Below, piece after piece: positions 36,404 to 45,892 of a stretch of 64,000 nucleotides of DNA. A program made the position numbers and the translations under genes. Source of the DNA: Desulfobotulus pelophilus (GTDB lineage Bacteria; Desulfobacterota; Desulfobacteria; Desulfobacterales; ASO4-4); assembly GCF_026155325.1 (NCBI RefSeq), contig NZ_JAPFPW010000010.1, positions 1-64,000 on the forward strand, read 5' to 3'. The notes beneath the pieces are model-generated. The model was not told the origin of the DNA and did not search any database. It saw nothing but the letters and a program-made list of their open reading frames with translations. The first letter of the stretch is position 1, and every line of letters starts with the position of its first letter.

Positions 36404-36835
36404 ATGAAAAAGAATCTCATCTCCTTCATTCTGCCGTGCTGTTTTCTTTTTCTTTTCACCCAGGCCGTTCCGGCCAAAGAAACAGGAACTGTGGTCAAGG
36501 AGCTGGCCCGAACCCAGCACAGCTGGGACGGAGCTTTGCTGCCTCCCTATCCCGAAGGACAGCCCGAAATCCGTATTCTCAGCATTACCATTCCTCCAGG
36601 CCAGAAACTGGCCGTTCACAAACATCCTGTCATCAATGCCGGTGTGCTCCTTTCCGGTCAGCTTCGGGTTCAGACCACTGACGGGCAGGTGCTGAATCTT
36701 GATGCCGGTGAAGCCATTGTGGAAGTCGTACAAACCTGGCACTGGGGTGAAAGCATCGGGAAAGACCCTGCCCACATCATCGTGTTTTATGCCGGGGAAG
36801 AAGACATTCCCGTAACCATCACCCAGCAGCCTTAA
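36404..36835 (+). CDS. Secreted cupin domain protein
   Basis: 143 aa. A signal peptide (residues 1-24) ends in VPA before KETG. The cupin motif is conserved: PGQKLAVHKHPVINAGVLLSGQ with two His, and later VEVVQTWHWGESIG with the third His, so metal binding is plausible. It acts in the periplasm; the substrate is unknown. It is divergent from the cytoplasmic cupin across a 160-bp gap. Confidence 0.8.
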   Translation: MKKNLISFILPCCFLFLFTQAVPAKETGTVVKELARTQHSWDGALLPPYPEGQPEIRILSITIPPGQKLAVHKHPVINAGVLLSGQLRVQTTDGQVLNLDAGEAIVEVVQTWHWGESIGKDPAHIIVFYAGEEDIPVTITQQP

Positions 36836-36927
36836 AAATCAGGGGTGGGACGCCGGATTCTGCACTATTATTCCGGTTTTCATATTCCATACCCCTTACC
36901 CTACCATTTCTGACAAAGGATTGTTCC

Positions 36928-37260
36928 ATGGAAATCACCAGCATCAAAAAAGAGGGAGCTGTCATTGTTTCTGTTCAGGGAAGAATGGACGCCGTCACCT
37001 CCCCTGCCTATGAAAACGCCATGAAAGAACTGATTGAAAAAGAATCCCTTTTTATTCTTGACTGCAACGGTCTGGACTATATCAGCAGTGCCGGTCTCCG
37101 TGTTATTCTGGCAACAGCCAAGACCCTCAAGGGTAAATCCGGTAAAATTGTCATGGCCAATGTCAATGGAACGGTTCGGGAAGTATTCGACATCTCTGGC
37201 TTTGGTTCCATTTTTACCATGTACGACTCAACTGATGCTGCTCTTGCCGACTTGAAGTGA
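36928..37260 (+). CDS. Anti-sigma factor antagonist (STAS domain)
   Basis: 110 aa, a single STAS domain. The phosphorylation loop is LDYISSAGLRVIL (Ser53/Ser54), as in SpoIIAA/RsbV. Expected cycle: phosphorylated by the RsbW-like kinase encoded next, dephosphorylated by the SpoIIE-type phosphatase third in the operon. AAAGGA precedes the ATG. Confidence 0.9.
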   Translation: MEITSIKKEGAVIVSVQGRMDAVTSPAYENAMKELIEKESLFILDCNGLDYISSAGLRVILATAKTLKGKSGKIVMANVNGTVREVFDISGFGSIFTMYDSTDAALADLK

Positions 37261-37269
37261 GGCCAGGAC

Positions 37270-37671
37270 ATGAAAACACTCCGGGTTATCGCCAGTCTTG
37301 ACCATCTGGATGCCGTTGTGCAGTTCACGGAGCATCAGGCCGAAGAGCTTGGCCTTGACCCTGGAAAAGCCTCAAGGATTTCCCTTGTCCTTGAGGAAGC
37401 CTTCGTCAACATATGCTCCTATGCCTATCCGGGAAATACAGGTCATGCGGATATACGGTGCGGCAGAGATAACAACTTCTTCATGCTGGAAATCGGGGAT
37501 GAAGGAGCTCCCTTCAATGTCCTCTCCCTGCCGGAGCCCGACACAACCCTGGGCATCGAAGAAAGGGAAATCGGTGGCCTGGGCGTCCATTTCATACGGA
37601 AACTGCCGGACAGAGTGGATTATCGCAGGGAAAACAACTGCAATCTCCTTCGCATGTTTTTTGCCCTTTGA
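37270..37671 (+). CDS. RsbW-like anti-sigma/serine kinase ATPase
   Basis: 133 aa HATPase. The N-box is LVLEEAFVNICSYAY, then EIGDEGAPFN (G1) and GGLGVHFIRKLPDRVDY (G2). It phosphorylates the STAS partner and may bind a sigma factor or another target. It lies 9 bp after the STAS gene. No sigma factor gene is nearby, so the module's output is encoded elsewhere or is not a sigma factor. Confidence 0.9.
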   Translation: MKTLRVIASLDHLDAVVQFTEHQAEELGLDPGKASRISLVLEEAFVNICSYAYPGNTGHADIRCGRDNNFFMLEIGDEGAPFNVLSLPEPDTTLGIEEREIGGLGVHFIRKLPDRVDYRRENNCNLLRMFFAL

Positions 37672-37770
37672 CATCCCAGTTCATCAGCAATAGATCCCAG
37701 AAAGAAATCCTTCATGAATCCGGTTTCAAAGGCCCCTTAACCGGTCAGGGTATTCCGAGGAAAAGGTGGT

Positions 37771-39792
37771 ATGGTAATCAACTCCTTAAAAACCAAAATC
37801 TGTATTCTCGTTGTACTTACCCTGACCCTTGTGGCGGTGCCTGTTCTCTACTTCACCCACAAAGACGGCGTCCGTGCCATGTCTGAAGCGGAGCAGAGAA
37901 GCATCCACAACATTCTTGAACTTACGGAAATGAACATACGAAGCGGTTACCGCAACCTGCTTTACAGCCGTGTGGATGCGGTAATGGCCCATCGCAGGAC
38001 CCTTGAAGGCATGGTACTGGTAGCCCGGATGGGACTGGATGAAATATTCAGCTCCGGCGATAATGCCGTAACCCGACAGCGGGCCCTCAACTGGGTGAGT
38101 CAGCTGGCCTCTGTCAACGGTACGGAATTTCTTGTTTTCGATGCCAGGGGGCACATGATGGCCCATCCGGACTCCGGTATCAGGGGAAAAAACGTGAACC
38201 TGATCAAAGACATCAAAGGCATTCCCCTCGGGGAGGCAATCCACGGAGAAGCCAAACGACTGGGACAGGCAAGCACAACATTTTTCTGGGCCTTTGATGA
38301 ACAGAGTGAACCTTTAAAAAAATATGGATGGTTTGTACATTATCCGGCAATGGACTGGATTCTGGGTGCCACCGCCGACATCGGAGCACTGGAACTGGAA
38401 GGGAAAAGAAAGCAAACAGAACTGCTGAACAATCTCGAAGCCAACTTCAGAAACATCCATATAGGACAATCCGGTTCTGTCTTCCTCTTTGACAGGCAAG
38501 GTGATCTCCTCATCCCGCCGGCAAGGGAAAATCCGGATTTTTTGCACACAGCTCTTCAGGAACGGGACGCCACTCTTTTTCAAACACTGAAGGATCTGGC
38601 TTCATCCGGCAGGGGCGCTTCCCTCACCCTTGTATTACCCGATGAGAATCAGAGCCCTGGGAAACGGGAAATCCTGTGTACCTACTTTCCCGCCCTCGGC
38701 TGGTATCTTGCCGTTATGGCCCATACGGATGAAACCCATGCCCCTGCAAAAGCGCTTGTCACACGCCTGACCCTGATTATTGCCAGTCTTTTTTGCATCA
38801 GCCTATTTGTGGGCCTCTGGCTTTCCATACGCATGACCCGACCCCTCAACACTCTGGCATCCTTTGCCAAAGCCTTGCCGGATACGGATTTCACATCCAG
38901 TGAAACAGCCTGTGCGGTCATTGCCCACCTCCCTGACTGCCACAAGGATGAAGTGGGACGCCTGGCCCGAGCCATTATCTTTATGGAAAGCTCCCTGCGG
39001 GAAAATATCCGTTCCCTTGTGGCAACCACAGCCATCAATGAACGGATGGAAGGAGAACTCGGTGTGGCAAGGGAAATTCAGCTGGGACTTCTTCCCAAAA
39101 CCTTTCCCCCCTTCCCCAATCATAGGGAATTTGATCTGCATGCCAGCCTGGAACCGGCACGGGAAGTGGGAGGCGATCTCTATGATTTTTTCTTTATGGA
39201 TGACAGCCATTTCTGCTTTGCTGTGGGGGATGTGTCCGGTAAAGGGGTGCCTGCTTCGCTTTTCATGGCCATCACCCGAACCCTGCTCCGGGCAGCGGCC
39301 GCACGGGAAAAAGATCCTGCCAGAATGCTGGCTTCCATGAACAACGACCTCGCCTCCAGCAACCCGAACTCCATGTTCGTCACACTTTTCATCGGTATCC
39401 TCAATCTGGAAACCGGCCACCTTCTCTATGCCAATGGCGGGCACAACCCTCCGGTTCTGATGACTCCGGACGACAAAGCCATTTTCCTGACAGGACGCAG
39501 CGGTCCCCTGGTAGGAGCCATGGAAGATATGCCCTACCATGTTCTCGAAACAGCGCTTCATCCCGGAGATACCCTTTTTCTCTACACGGATGGCATAACA
39601 GAAGCCATGGATACGGAACAGAGGCTCTATACGGATCCCAGACTTCTCAACCTGCTTGATCGCCTGCAGGGTTTTTCTCCTGAAGCCATTCTGAAAGAAA
39701 TAGATGCGGATGTGGCTCTGCATGTGGGGGAAGCCGAACCATCCGACGATATTACCATGCTCTGCCTGCGCTATACGGGACCTGTCTCCTGA
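37771..39792 (+). CDS. Membrane receptor phosphatase: dCache, HAMP, SpoIIE-type PP2C
   Basis: 673 aa. Transmembrane helix 1 (residues 8-28), a periplasmic dCache-like sensor (about 35-330), helix 2 (about 334-354), HAMP (MTRPLNTLASFA), then a PP2C domain with EVGGDLYDFF, VGDVSGKGVPASL, ANGGHNPPVL and LFLYTDGITEA supplying the metal Asp residues. It senses a periplasmic ligand and dephosphorylates the STAS protein. GGAAAAGG precedes the ATG. Confidence 0.92.
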   Translation: MVINSLKTKICILVVLTLTLVAVPVLYFTHKDGVRAMSEAEQRSIHNILELTEMNIRSGYRNLLYSRVDAVMAHRRTLEGMVLVARMGLDEIFSSGDNAVTRQRALNWVSQLASVNGTEFLVFDARGHMMAHPDSGIRGKNVNLIKDIKGIPLGEAIHGEAKRLGQASTTFFWAFDEQSEPLKKYGWFVHYPAMDWILGATADIGALELEGKRKQTELLNNLEANFRNIHIGQSGSVFLFDRQGDLLIPPARENPDFLHTALQERDATLFQTLKDLASSGRGASLTLVLPDENQSPGKREILCTYFPALGWYLAVMAHTDETHAPAKALVTRLTLIIASLFCISLFVGLWLSIRMTRPLNTLASFAKALPDTDFTSSETACAVIAHLPDCHKDEVGRLARAIIFMESSLRENIRSLVATTAINERMEGELGVAREIQLGLLPKTFPPFPNHREFDLHASLEPAREVGGDLYDFFFMDDSHFCFAVGDVSGKGVPASLFMAITRTLLRAAAAREKDPARMLASMNNDLASSNPNSMFVTLFIGILNLETGHLLYANGGHNPPVLMTPDDKAIFLTGRSGPLVGAMEDMPYHVLETALHPGDTLFLYTDGITEAMDTEQRLYTDPRLLNLLDRLQGFSPEAILKEIDADVALHVGEAEPSDDITMLCLRYTGPVS

Positions 39793-39812
39793 TCCTCCGT
39801 GCCTGATCTTTT

Positions 39813-42545
39813 TCAGTCCCTTTCCTTTGCGGGAAGCCATACACGGAGAGTTTCCGCAAGATCCTGCAGGGAAAGGGGTTTGATGAGCCTTGCGTTCATT
39901 CCTGCCTTAAGGCAACGGACATGATCTTCTCTGCTGGCACAGGCTGTCATGGCAATAATGGGAATATCCGCCGAAATCCCATTCAGAATACCACTGCGGA
40001 TCATTCGGGTTGTTTCCACACCATCCATCTCCGGCATCTGTACATCCATGAGAACAAGATCCCAGCCGCCAGCATCCAGAAGATTCAGAGCCTTTTTCCC
40101 ATTTCCCGCAAGATCAGCCCTCAGCCCCAGTCTGTTAAGAAACCCCAGCATCACCTGCTGGCTGGTTACATCATCTTCCACCACAAGAATTCGCGCCTTT
40201 TTCTGATCCGCCTGTAACATGGTTTCTGGCAGACTTACTTCTTTCCACGGTATCTCACTGCCATCCGGGCATTCCGGTTTCTGCAGGGTTACGGTGAACC
40301 AGAACTCAGCCCCTTCATCTTTTCTGCTTTCTACCCCCATGCCTCCCCCCATTTTTTCCGCAAGCTGCCTTGAAAGGGCCAGCCCCAGCCCCGTACCACC
40401 GTAGGTACGGGAAATGGACGGATCTGCCTGGAAAAAAGGCTTGAATAAAAAGGGTATGGTTTCCTTTTCAATGCCAATTCCCGTATCTTTTACAACAAAA
40501 TACAGAATCAGCTCGCTGCCTTCCTCCCGGATCACGGAAACACGAATCCTCACACTGCCCGAATGGGTAAACTTCAGGGCATTCCCCGTGAGATTGCTCA
40601 GAATACGCAGGAGTTTGTCCGGATCACCCACCAGCTCCTCGGGCACATGGCGGTCCGTTTCCCAGGAAAAAACAAGCCCTTTTTCCCGGGCCATCAACTC
40701 CATGGGTAGAAAAAAATCTTCCAGAAGTTCCCGGATTTGAAATGTCACATTGTCCAGACAAAGCTGGCCTGCCTCAATTTTAGCCAGGTCCAGCAGGCTG
40801 TTCACAATTGTCAGAAGGGAAAGACAGCTGTTCTGAACGATACGTACATAATGATTTTGTTCATGATCCAGACCGGTCTGCATGAGAATGTCTGCCATGC
40901 CTAAAATACCATTCATGGGCGTGCGCAACTCATGACTCATGTGGGTAAGAAAAGCACTTTTGGCTTCACTGGCCGCCTCTGCCTTTTCTTTGGCCCGGGC
41001 CAGCTCAACCTGCATCTTCTTATGCAGATTCAGGGAAGCCTTCAGTTGTTTTTCCGTTACCTTTCGTTCCATGGCCCTGCCCGCAAAGGCCGCCGCCTGC
41101 ATCATGATATCCAGAATCTGGGGGTCTTTTTCATCCGGCAAAACAGAAAAGAAAAAAGCGGTGGCCATTATATGAGGTCTGTCGGAAACCGGCAGAATGC
41201 ACACCCGCCGAACAGATGCATGGGAACCCCAGCGAAAAAACATCTCCGCTCCATCAGGTGCACCGGCTGGGGCAAAGGACAAGGCTTTGTCTGCAAAAGA
41301 AAATTGTTCCAGATTACTTTGCAAGCAAAGAGCCTGAATCCAGCTCTCCCAGGCATTGTCCGGTGTATGTTTATAATAGCGGACCTCTCGTCTGCCATCG
41401 CCGTCCTCCTGCTGAATCCGGAAAAACCCCGCCTCCCATCCGGCATAATCACAACTCCTCTCCAGAAAAACCCGCGAAATGCCTTCAAGGTCATCGGCCT
41501 CCTGCGTAGCAATGGCAATTTCTCTCATAAGCTGAGTCAGTTCCGCTCTGGCACGAAAACGTACAGCCCGTTTTTCCATCTCCTTCTGCCTGGCAAGCTG
41601 CCTTTGAAGAATGAGGATCATAATTCCAAGGGACATGGCAGCAACAACAAAAAGTAGCAGTACAAGGCGCATCTCCCTGTGCCAGTTATCAAGGACCTTT
41701 TCCTTATTCAGAACAACACCCATGTGAAAAGGAAAGTCCGGCAACTGGCAGGTGGCTACCAGAAACTGCCTGTTCTCAAAGGAACGCATGCCCCCCGCCG
41801 TAAGTGCATCCAGCAAAAATCCTCGAAAATATGCAACATCCATTAAATCAAGCGCAGTCCTCCCATCATTCATACTCCCCAATGCCGGCCAGCCGGTCAG
41901 AATACGGCCATCGGAATTATACAGAACAATGGCATCCAGCCCTCCGGGTTCATATTCCCGGTAGCGCTCCCGAAAATAATCAAAATCCACCAGGCCCACC
42001 ACAACACCCTGAAAATCTCCGAGGGAATTTTCCATTCTGCGGCTGAACCGGATATCAAGCCCTCCCGTCTCTTCCCTTTCCGCAACGCTGATATCAAAAT
42101 CCATCATGGCATCCCTGTGGGTACGGAGAAAATAGTCCGTATCTGTACCATCATCTGCAGTGAAATCTCCCACGGGATAACGGAAAACAATGCCTCCATC
42201 CACACCCAGGATAAAAACCTTATTCATCTGATGCAGAAAAAGAATGTGCCTGCGGATCAGGTGTTCGGTTTCGGAATTCTGGGGGCCGGGCATCTCTTCA
42301 AGGGAGGTGAGGATAGACAAAAGGGAAATATCAATGGCACGAAAAAGGCCGGAGGCATGTTCTGCAAGGATACGTGCCTGAGTACGGGACTGAAGGGCTG
42401 CCACCTCAAGAAGAGTTGTCCGGCTTTCCAGTCTTGAAAAAAGCACAAACAACAGAAAACAGAGCAACAGCAGCAACATGGTTACGGCAAAGAGAAAGGA
42501 AGGCCTGGTAAGAAAGCGATACACTGAAAAGGGATAAGGCTTCAT
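39813..42545 (-). CDS. Hybrid histidine kinase with periplasmic sensor, GAF-like domain and receiver
   Basis: 910 aa. Two membrane helices bracket a periplasmic dCache/PDC1-like sensor (about residues 45-295), then a GAF-like region, a coiled coil ([18 protein letters not shown]), HisKA with phospho-acceptor His about 538 (SHELRTP), HATPase ([12 protein letters not shown]) and a C-terminal receiver with Asp about 834 ([11 protein letters not shown]). ATG 42545 has GAGGAG upstream. ATG 42605, overlapping the dctP stop, is an alternative without a site. There is no separate response regulator with an output domain nearby. Confidence 0.9.
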   Translation of the reverse strand: MKPYPFSVYRFLTRPSFLFAVTMLLLLLCFLLFVLFSRLESRTTLLEVAALQSRTQARILAEHASGLFRAIDISLLSILTSLEEMPGPQNSETEHLIRRHILFLHQMNKVFILGVDGGIVFRYPVGDFTADDGTDTDYFLRTHRDAMMDFDISVAEREETGGLDIRFSRRMENSLGDFQGVVVGLVDFDYFRERYREYEPGGLDAIVLYNSDGRILTGWPALGSMNDGRTALDLMDVAYFRGFLLDALTAGGMRSFENRQFLVATCQLPDFPFHMGVVLNKEKVLDNWHREMRLVLLLFVVAAMSLGIMILILQRQLARQKEMEKRAVRFRARAELTQLMREIAIATQEADDLEGISRVFLERSCDYAGWEAGFFRIQQEDGDGRREVRYYKHTPDNAWESWIQALCLQSNLEQFSFADKALSFAPAGAPDGAEMFFRWGSHASVRRVCILPVSDRPHIMATAFFFSVLPDEKDPQILDIMMQAAAFAGRAMERKVTEKQLKASLNLHKKMQVELARAKEKAEAASEAKSAFLTHMSHELRTPMNGILGMADILMQTGLDHEQNHYVRIVQNSCLSLLTIVNSLLDLAKIEAGQLCLDNVTFQIRELLEDFFLPMELMAREKGLVFSWETDRHVPEELVGDPDKLLRILSNLTGNALKFTHSGSVRIRVSVIREEGSELILYFVVKDTGIGIEKETIPFLFKPFFQADPSISRTYGGTGLGLALSRQLAEKMGGGMGVESRKDEGAEFWFTVTLQKPECPDGSEIPWKEVSLPETMLQADQKKARILVVEDDVTSQQVMLGFLNRLGLRADLAGNGKKALNLLDAGGWDLVLMDVQMPEMDGVETTRMIRSGILNGISADIPIIAMTACASREDHVRCLKAGMNARLIKPLSLQDLAETLRVWLPAKERD

Positions 42546-42604
42546 AGGGCTCCTCTTCATGCGGCAGTTCAGGCGAGAAAATTTATCCCTACGGGAAAAG
42601 GCCA

Positions 42605-43699
42605 TCAGGGCGGACTTTCTGTAAGAAAAGACTCCCCATCCTGCCCCTCAAGCAGCCTGAGGGTGTCCGCATACAACTCAGGGTCCACATCCAATAGCGT
42701 AACCATAGCCTCCTGCCCCAGCATCAGCAGCTGCCTGTACCGTATCAAAAGAGCTTCTGAAGGACGGTGAATCCGCATGCCATGCTCCATAAGGAGTTTA
42801 CGCGCCTCTTCCTGAGCAATGCCAGCTTCTTTCCGGGACATCTCCACATGACTCTCCCAGGTATCTTTCACCAGACGGCGCAGATCATCAGGAAGTCTTC
42901 TCCAGAAATTACGGCGGATTACTGGAATATACTGCGGAAAATACTGTCTGTCTTCAAAGGCATACAGCAAACCGAACTCCCAGAGCCTTGCACTTCTCAT
43001 GGTTTCATGGGTGGTCAGAACCCCCTCGATATCTCCCTGCTGCAAACGGGCGGGCAGATCGGGCCACGGAACCACCAGCGGCCTTGCACCCATGGCCTCC
43101 AGCCGGATGGAGTTGGCAAGGCCTCCGGCAACACGTATTGTCAGACCGTCCATATCTTCCCTTGAAGTCACGGGACGGACCGCGTATATATGGGCGTGGC
43201 CGAGATCCAGCCACCTTCCCGGTACAACCACGGACAAACGTTCTTCAATCTTTCCGGTAACCCTTCTGCCCGTTTCGCCATCCACAATGGCATGCATGGC
43301 CTCCGCACTTCTCCCATAAAAAGACGGCAGCAGAAAGATCCCCACAGAAGGCTCATACCGATCAAAATGCCAGGTGCCGGGAACGGCCATTTCTACCCTG
43401 TCCGCCGCAAGGGCACCCAGAACCTGGCTGTCCCGATACAGCCGGGCACTGTCGTACAATTCCACCCGAAGACGACCGCGGGTACGGTCTGCAAGATCTT
43501 CTGCAAAACGACGAACCGCCCGTGTCTGGGTATGGGTAGCCGTATTTTCAATGGAAATCCGCATCACAGGAAGAAGCTTTGGGACATCAGCCCATCCTGC
43601 TCCCACCGGAAATAACCCCAGAAAACAAGCCAGCAGCAGGAACCGGCCAGCCCCTGTACACCGGCCGGACACCACCAGTGACAGCCCCATGATCGGCAT
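42605..43699 (-). CDS. dctP: TRAP-type substrate-binding protein, DctP family
   Basis: 364 aa. A signal peptide (about residues 13-37) ends near VGAGWA. DctP signatures: [20 protein letters not shown] near the N-terminus, VDLxHAHI-like segment, then [20 protein letters not shown] and [22 protein letters not shown] precedes ATG 43699. There is no TRAP permease (dctQM) in the window; the gene stands directly upstream of the sensor kinase, so it may present ligand to the kinase rather than to a transporter. Confidence 0.88.
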   Translation of the reverse strand: MPIMGLSLVVSGRCTGAGRFLLLACFLGLFPVGAGWADVPKLLPVMRISIENTATHTQTRAVRRFAEDLADRTRGRLRVELYDSARLYRDSQVLGALAADRVEMAVPGTWHFDRYEPSVGIFLLPSFYGRSAEAMHAIVDGETGRRVTGKIEERLSVVVPGRWLDLGHAHIYAVRPVTSREDMDGLTIRVAGGLANSIRLEAMGARPLVVPWPDLPARLQQGDIEGVLTTHETMRSARLWEFGLLYAFEDRQYFPQYIPVIRRNFWRRLPDDLRRLVKDTWESHVEMSRKEAGIAQEEARKLLMEHGMRIHRPSEALLIRYRQLLMLGQEAMVTLLDVDPELYADTLRLLEGQDGESFLTESPP

Positions 43700-43923
43700 C
43701 TGTTCCCCCCTTTTTTTGACAATACGGAAAGATCTGCCTAGTATACAAACCGGATCATTGCAGAGGCATGCTCCCACAAAAGGTTGAAAGCCCCCCCAAA
43801 AAAAAAACCCCTCACTGGAAACACTGCTTACCTGCGGAGTCGCAGAGTCACCCTTGCCCAGCTGACCGCACGTTCATACCGGGCTGTTGTCACTTTTCAA
43901 CCCCATCTAAGGAAACGGATCCC

Positions 43924-44835
43924 ATGCATCCTGAGATTATGCCCGCATTCAATCAAATCCGCAATGCCGTTCTGGGAAAAGAGAATGCCATTAAACGCTG
44001 CCTTACCTGCCTTCTGGCTGGCGGCCACCTCCTCATCGAAGACCTTCCGGGCATCGGAAAGACTACTCTGGCCAAGGCTACAGCCAGAACGCTGGGACTC
44101 TCTTTCCGGAGAATCCAGTGTACCAGTGACATGCTGCCCGGAGATATACTGGGTGTTTCAATTTTTGATGCCAAAGAACGCCTGTTCCGGTTTCATCCCG
44201 GCCCCGTATTCACTCAAATTCTTCTGAGCGATGAAATCAACCGCGCCGGCCCCAAAACCCAGAGCGCTCTTCTGGAGGCCATGGAAGAAAATCAGGTAAG
44301 CGTGGAAGGGGAAACCCACCCCCTTCCCCATCCATTTTTTCTCATGGCCACCCAGAATCCATGGGAGCAGGCCGGAGCCCATCCTTTGCCCGAATCCCAG
44401 CTGGATCGTTTCCTCATGCGTATTTCCATGGGATATCCGGACAGGGACGCGGAAAAACGTATTCTCATGGGCGAGTCCAGACAGTCCCTTCCAGGCCTGA
44501 TACCCCTGCTGTCTGCGGAAAAAATTATCACGTTTCAGAAAAAAGTGCGGCAAATACGTATTTCCGGTGCCATGCTGGACTATATTCAGGATATTCTGGA
44601 GCATACCCGCAGCCACCCCCTTTTTCTTGCTGGGCTTTCCCCCAGGGCAGGCATGGCGCTGGTGCAGACAAGCCGGGCATGGGCCTTTCTCCACGACAGG
44701 GACTTCTGCCTTCCGGAAGATCTGCAGGCTGTTTTTCCATGGGTAGCCAGTCACAGGCTGCAAAAGGCCCGTGACTTTTCCGGATATACTCCGGAAGAAA
44801 TGAAACAGATGCTCAAAGAAATACCTCTGCCATGA
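43924..44835 (+). CDS. MoxR family AAA+ ATPase
   Basis: 303 aa. Walker A DLPGIGKTTLAKA, Walker B ILLSDEINRAGPKTQSALLEAMEE, sensor 1 ATQNPWEQAG, and the C-terminal lid. It is a chaperone-like ATPase acting with VWA/DUF58 and transglutaminase partners in maturing or assembling complexes. ATG 43924 has AAGGAAAC upstream. Overlaps the DUF58 gene by ATGA. Confidence 0.92.
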   Translation: MHPEIMPAFNQIRNAVLGKENAIKRCLTCLLAGGHLLIEDLPGIGKTTLAKATARTLGLSFRRIQCTSDMLPGDILGVSIFDAKERLFRFHPGPVFTQILLSDEINRAGPKTQSALLEAMEENQVSVEGETHPLPHPFFLMATQNPWEQAGAHPLPESQLDRFLMRISMGYPDRDAEKRILMGESRQSLPGLIPLLSAEKIITFQKKVRQIRISGAMLDYIQDILEHTRSHPLFLAGLSPRAGMALVQTSRAWAFLHDRDFCLPEDLQAVFPWVASHRLQKARDFSGYTPEEMKQMLKEIPLP

Positions 44836-45815
44836 ACAGAAAACCATCTTCACCGAAAAAAAACATCATCCTGCGGCCCACCGGTGCCGGTCTTTTCATG
44901 GGCCTGATCCTTCTTGTCACCCTGGTGGCATCCCTTAACGAAAACAATAATCTGGGACTGCTTCTTACCTTCTTTCTGTTCAGTATGGCCCTGTTATCCA
45001 TGGCGGTCACCTACCGAAACCTGAAAGGTGCCACCATCATAAGCATGGAGTGCGACCCTGTCTTTGCAGGAGAGACCCTGTGTATCCATGCGAATATATC
45101 CAGTCCGGAAAGACCCCGTACCGGGCTGATGCTGGGCAGGGGCAAGGACATATCTCCTCCCCTTGGGGCAGGGCAAAACGACCGCATCCGCCTGAGCCTC
45201 TGCTTCCCAACGGGCCAGAGAGGAATTATGCAAATCAGCGGTTTTTCCCTGCGAACCCAAATCCCGTTTGGACTTTTTACGGCCTCCCTGCCCATCTCCA
45301 TGAGTGTTCAGGCAATCGTCTATCCACAGCCCCTTGCCGCGCCCATGCCGGAACCAGCAACCGGACAATCCGGACAGCAAGGGGCCGCCACGGGCTTACG
45401 GCGAAACGGTAACGAAGATTTTACCGGACACAGGGCCTACACTCCGGGAGACCCGATCCGACGCATAGACTGGAAAATTTTTGCAAAAAACAGGGGACTT
45501 CACATCCGGGAGTTCAGTAACAGCGGCCATGCCATCATTCTGGATTATAATAACTTCCGGGATATGGACAAAGAAGAACGTCTTTCACGGCTCTGCCACG
45601 GAATCCTTCAGGCCGCAGCCTCCGGCAATCCCTTCGGCCTGCGCCTTCCGGACAGGGTGACAGCCCTTGCAGCCACCACGCAGCACCGGGATCACTGCCT
45701 CTGTCTTCTCAGTGGCTTTGAAAAAGAAGATCCCTTTCAAGAGTTCTTCTCCCTTATGCTGACGGCCATGGAAGAAGATGCGGGAACAAAATCTCTATGG
45801 CACAAGCTCTCCTGA
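44832..45815 (+). CDS. DUF58 domain membrane-anchored protein
   Basis: 327 aa. Two membrane helices (about residues 18-60) precede a beta domain and the DUF58 core (NGNEDFTGHRAYTPGDPIRRIDWKIFAKNRGLHIREF). DUF58 resembles a VWA domain whose metal site is usually lost. The regular partner of MoxR and TgpA-type transglutaminase, as here. Confidence 0.88.
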   Translation: MNRKPSSPKKNIILRPTGAGLFMGLILLVTLVASLNENNNLGLLLTFFLFSMALLSMAVTYRNLKGATIISMECDPVFAGETLCIHANISSPERPRTGLMLGRGKDISPPLGAGQNDRIRLSLCFPTGQRGIMQISGFSLRTQIPFGLFTASLPISMSVQAIVYPQPLAAPMPEPATGQSGQQGAATGLRRNGNEDFTGHRAYTPGDPIRRIDWKIFAKNRGLHIREFSNSGHAIILDYNNFRDMDKEERLSRLCHGILQAAASGNPFGLRLPDRVTALAATTQHRDHCLCLLSGFEKEDPFQEFFSLMLTAMEEDAGTKSLWHKLS

Positions 45816-45892
45816 GACAGGAAAGGTATGGCAAGGGATCCAGCCTGCGAACCTTTGTCTGCATCAACCCCTCATCACAATAAAAGGGAACC

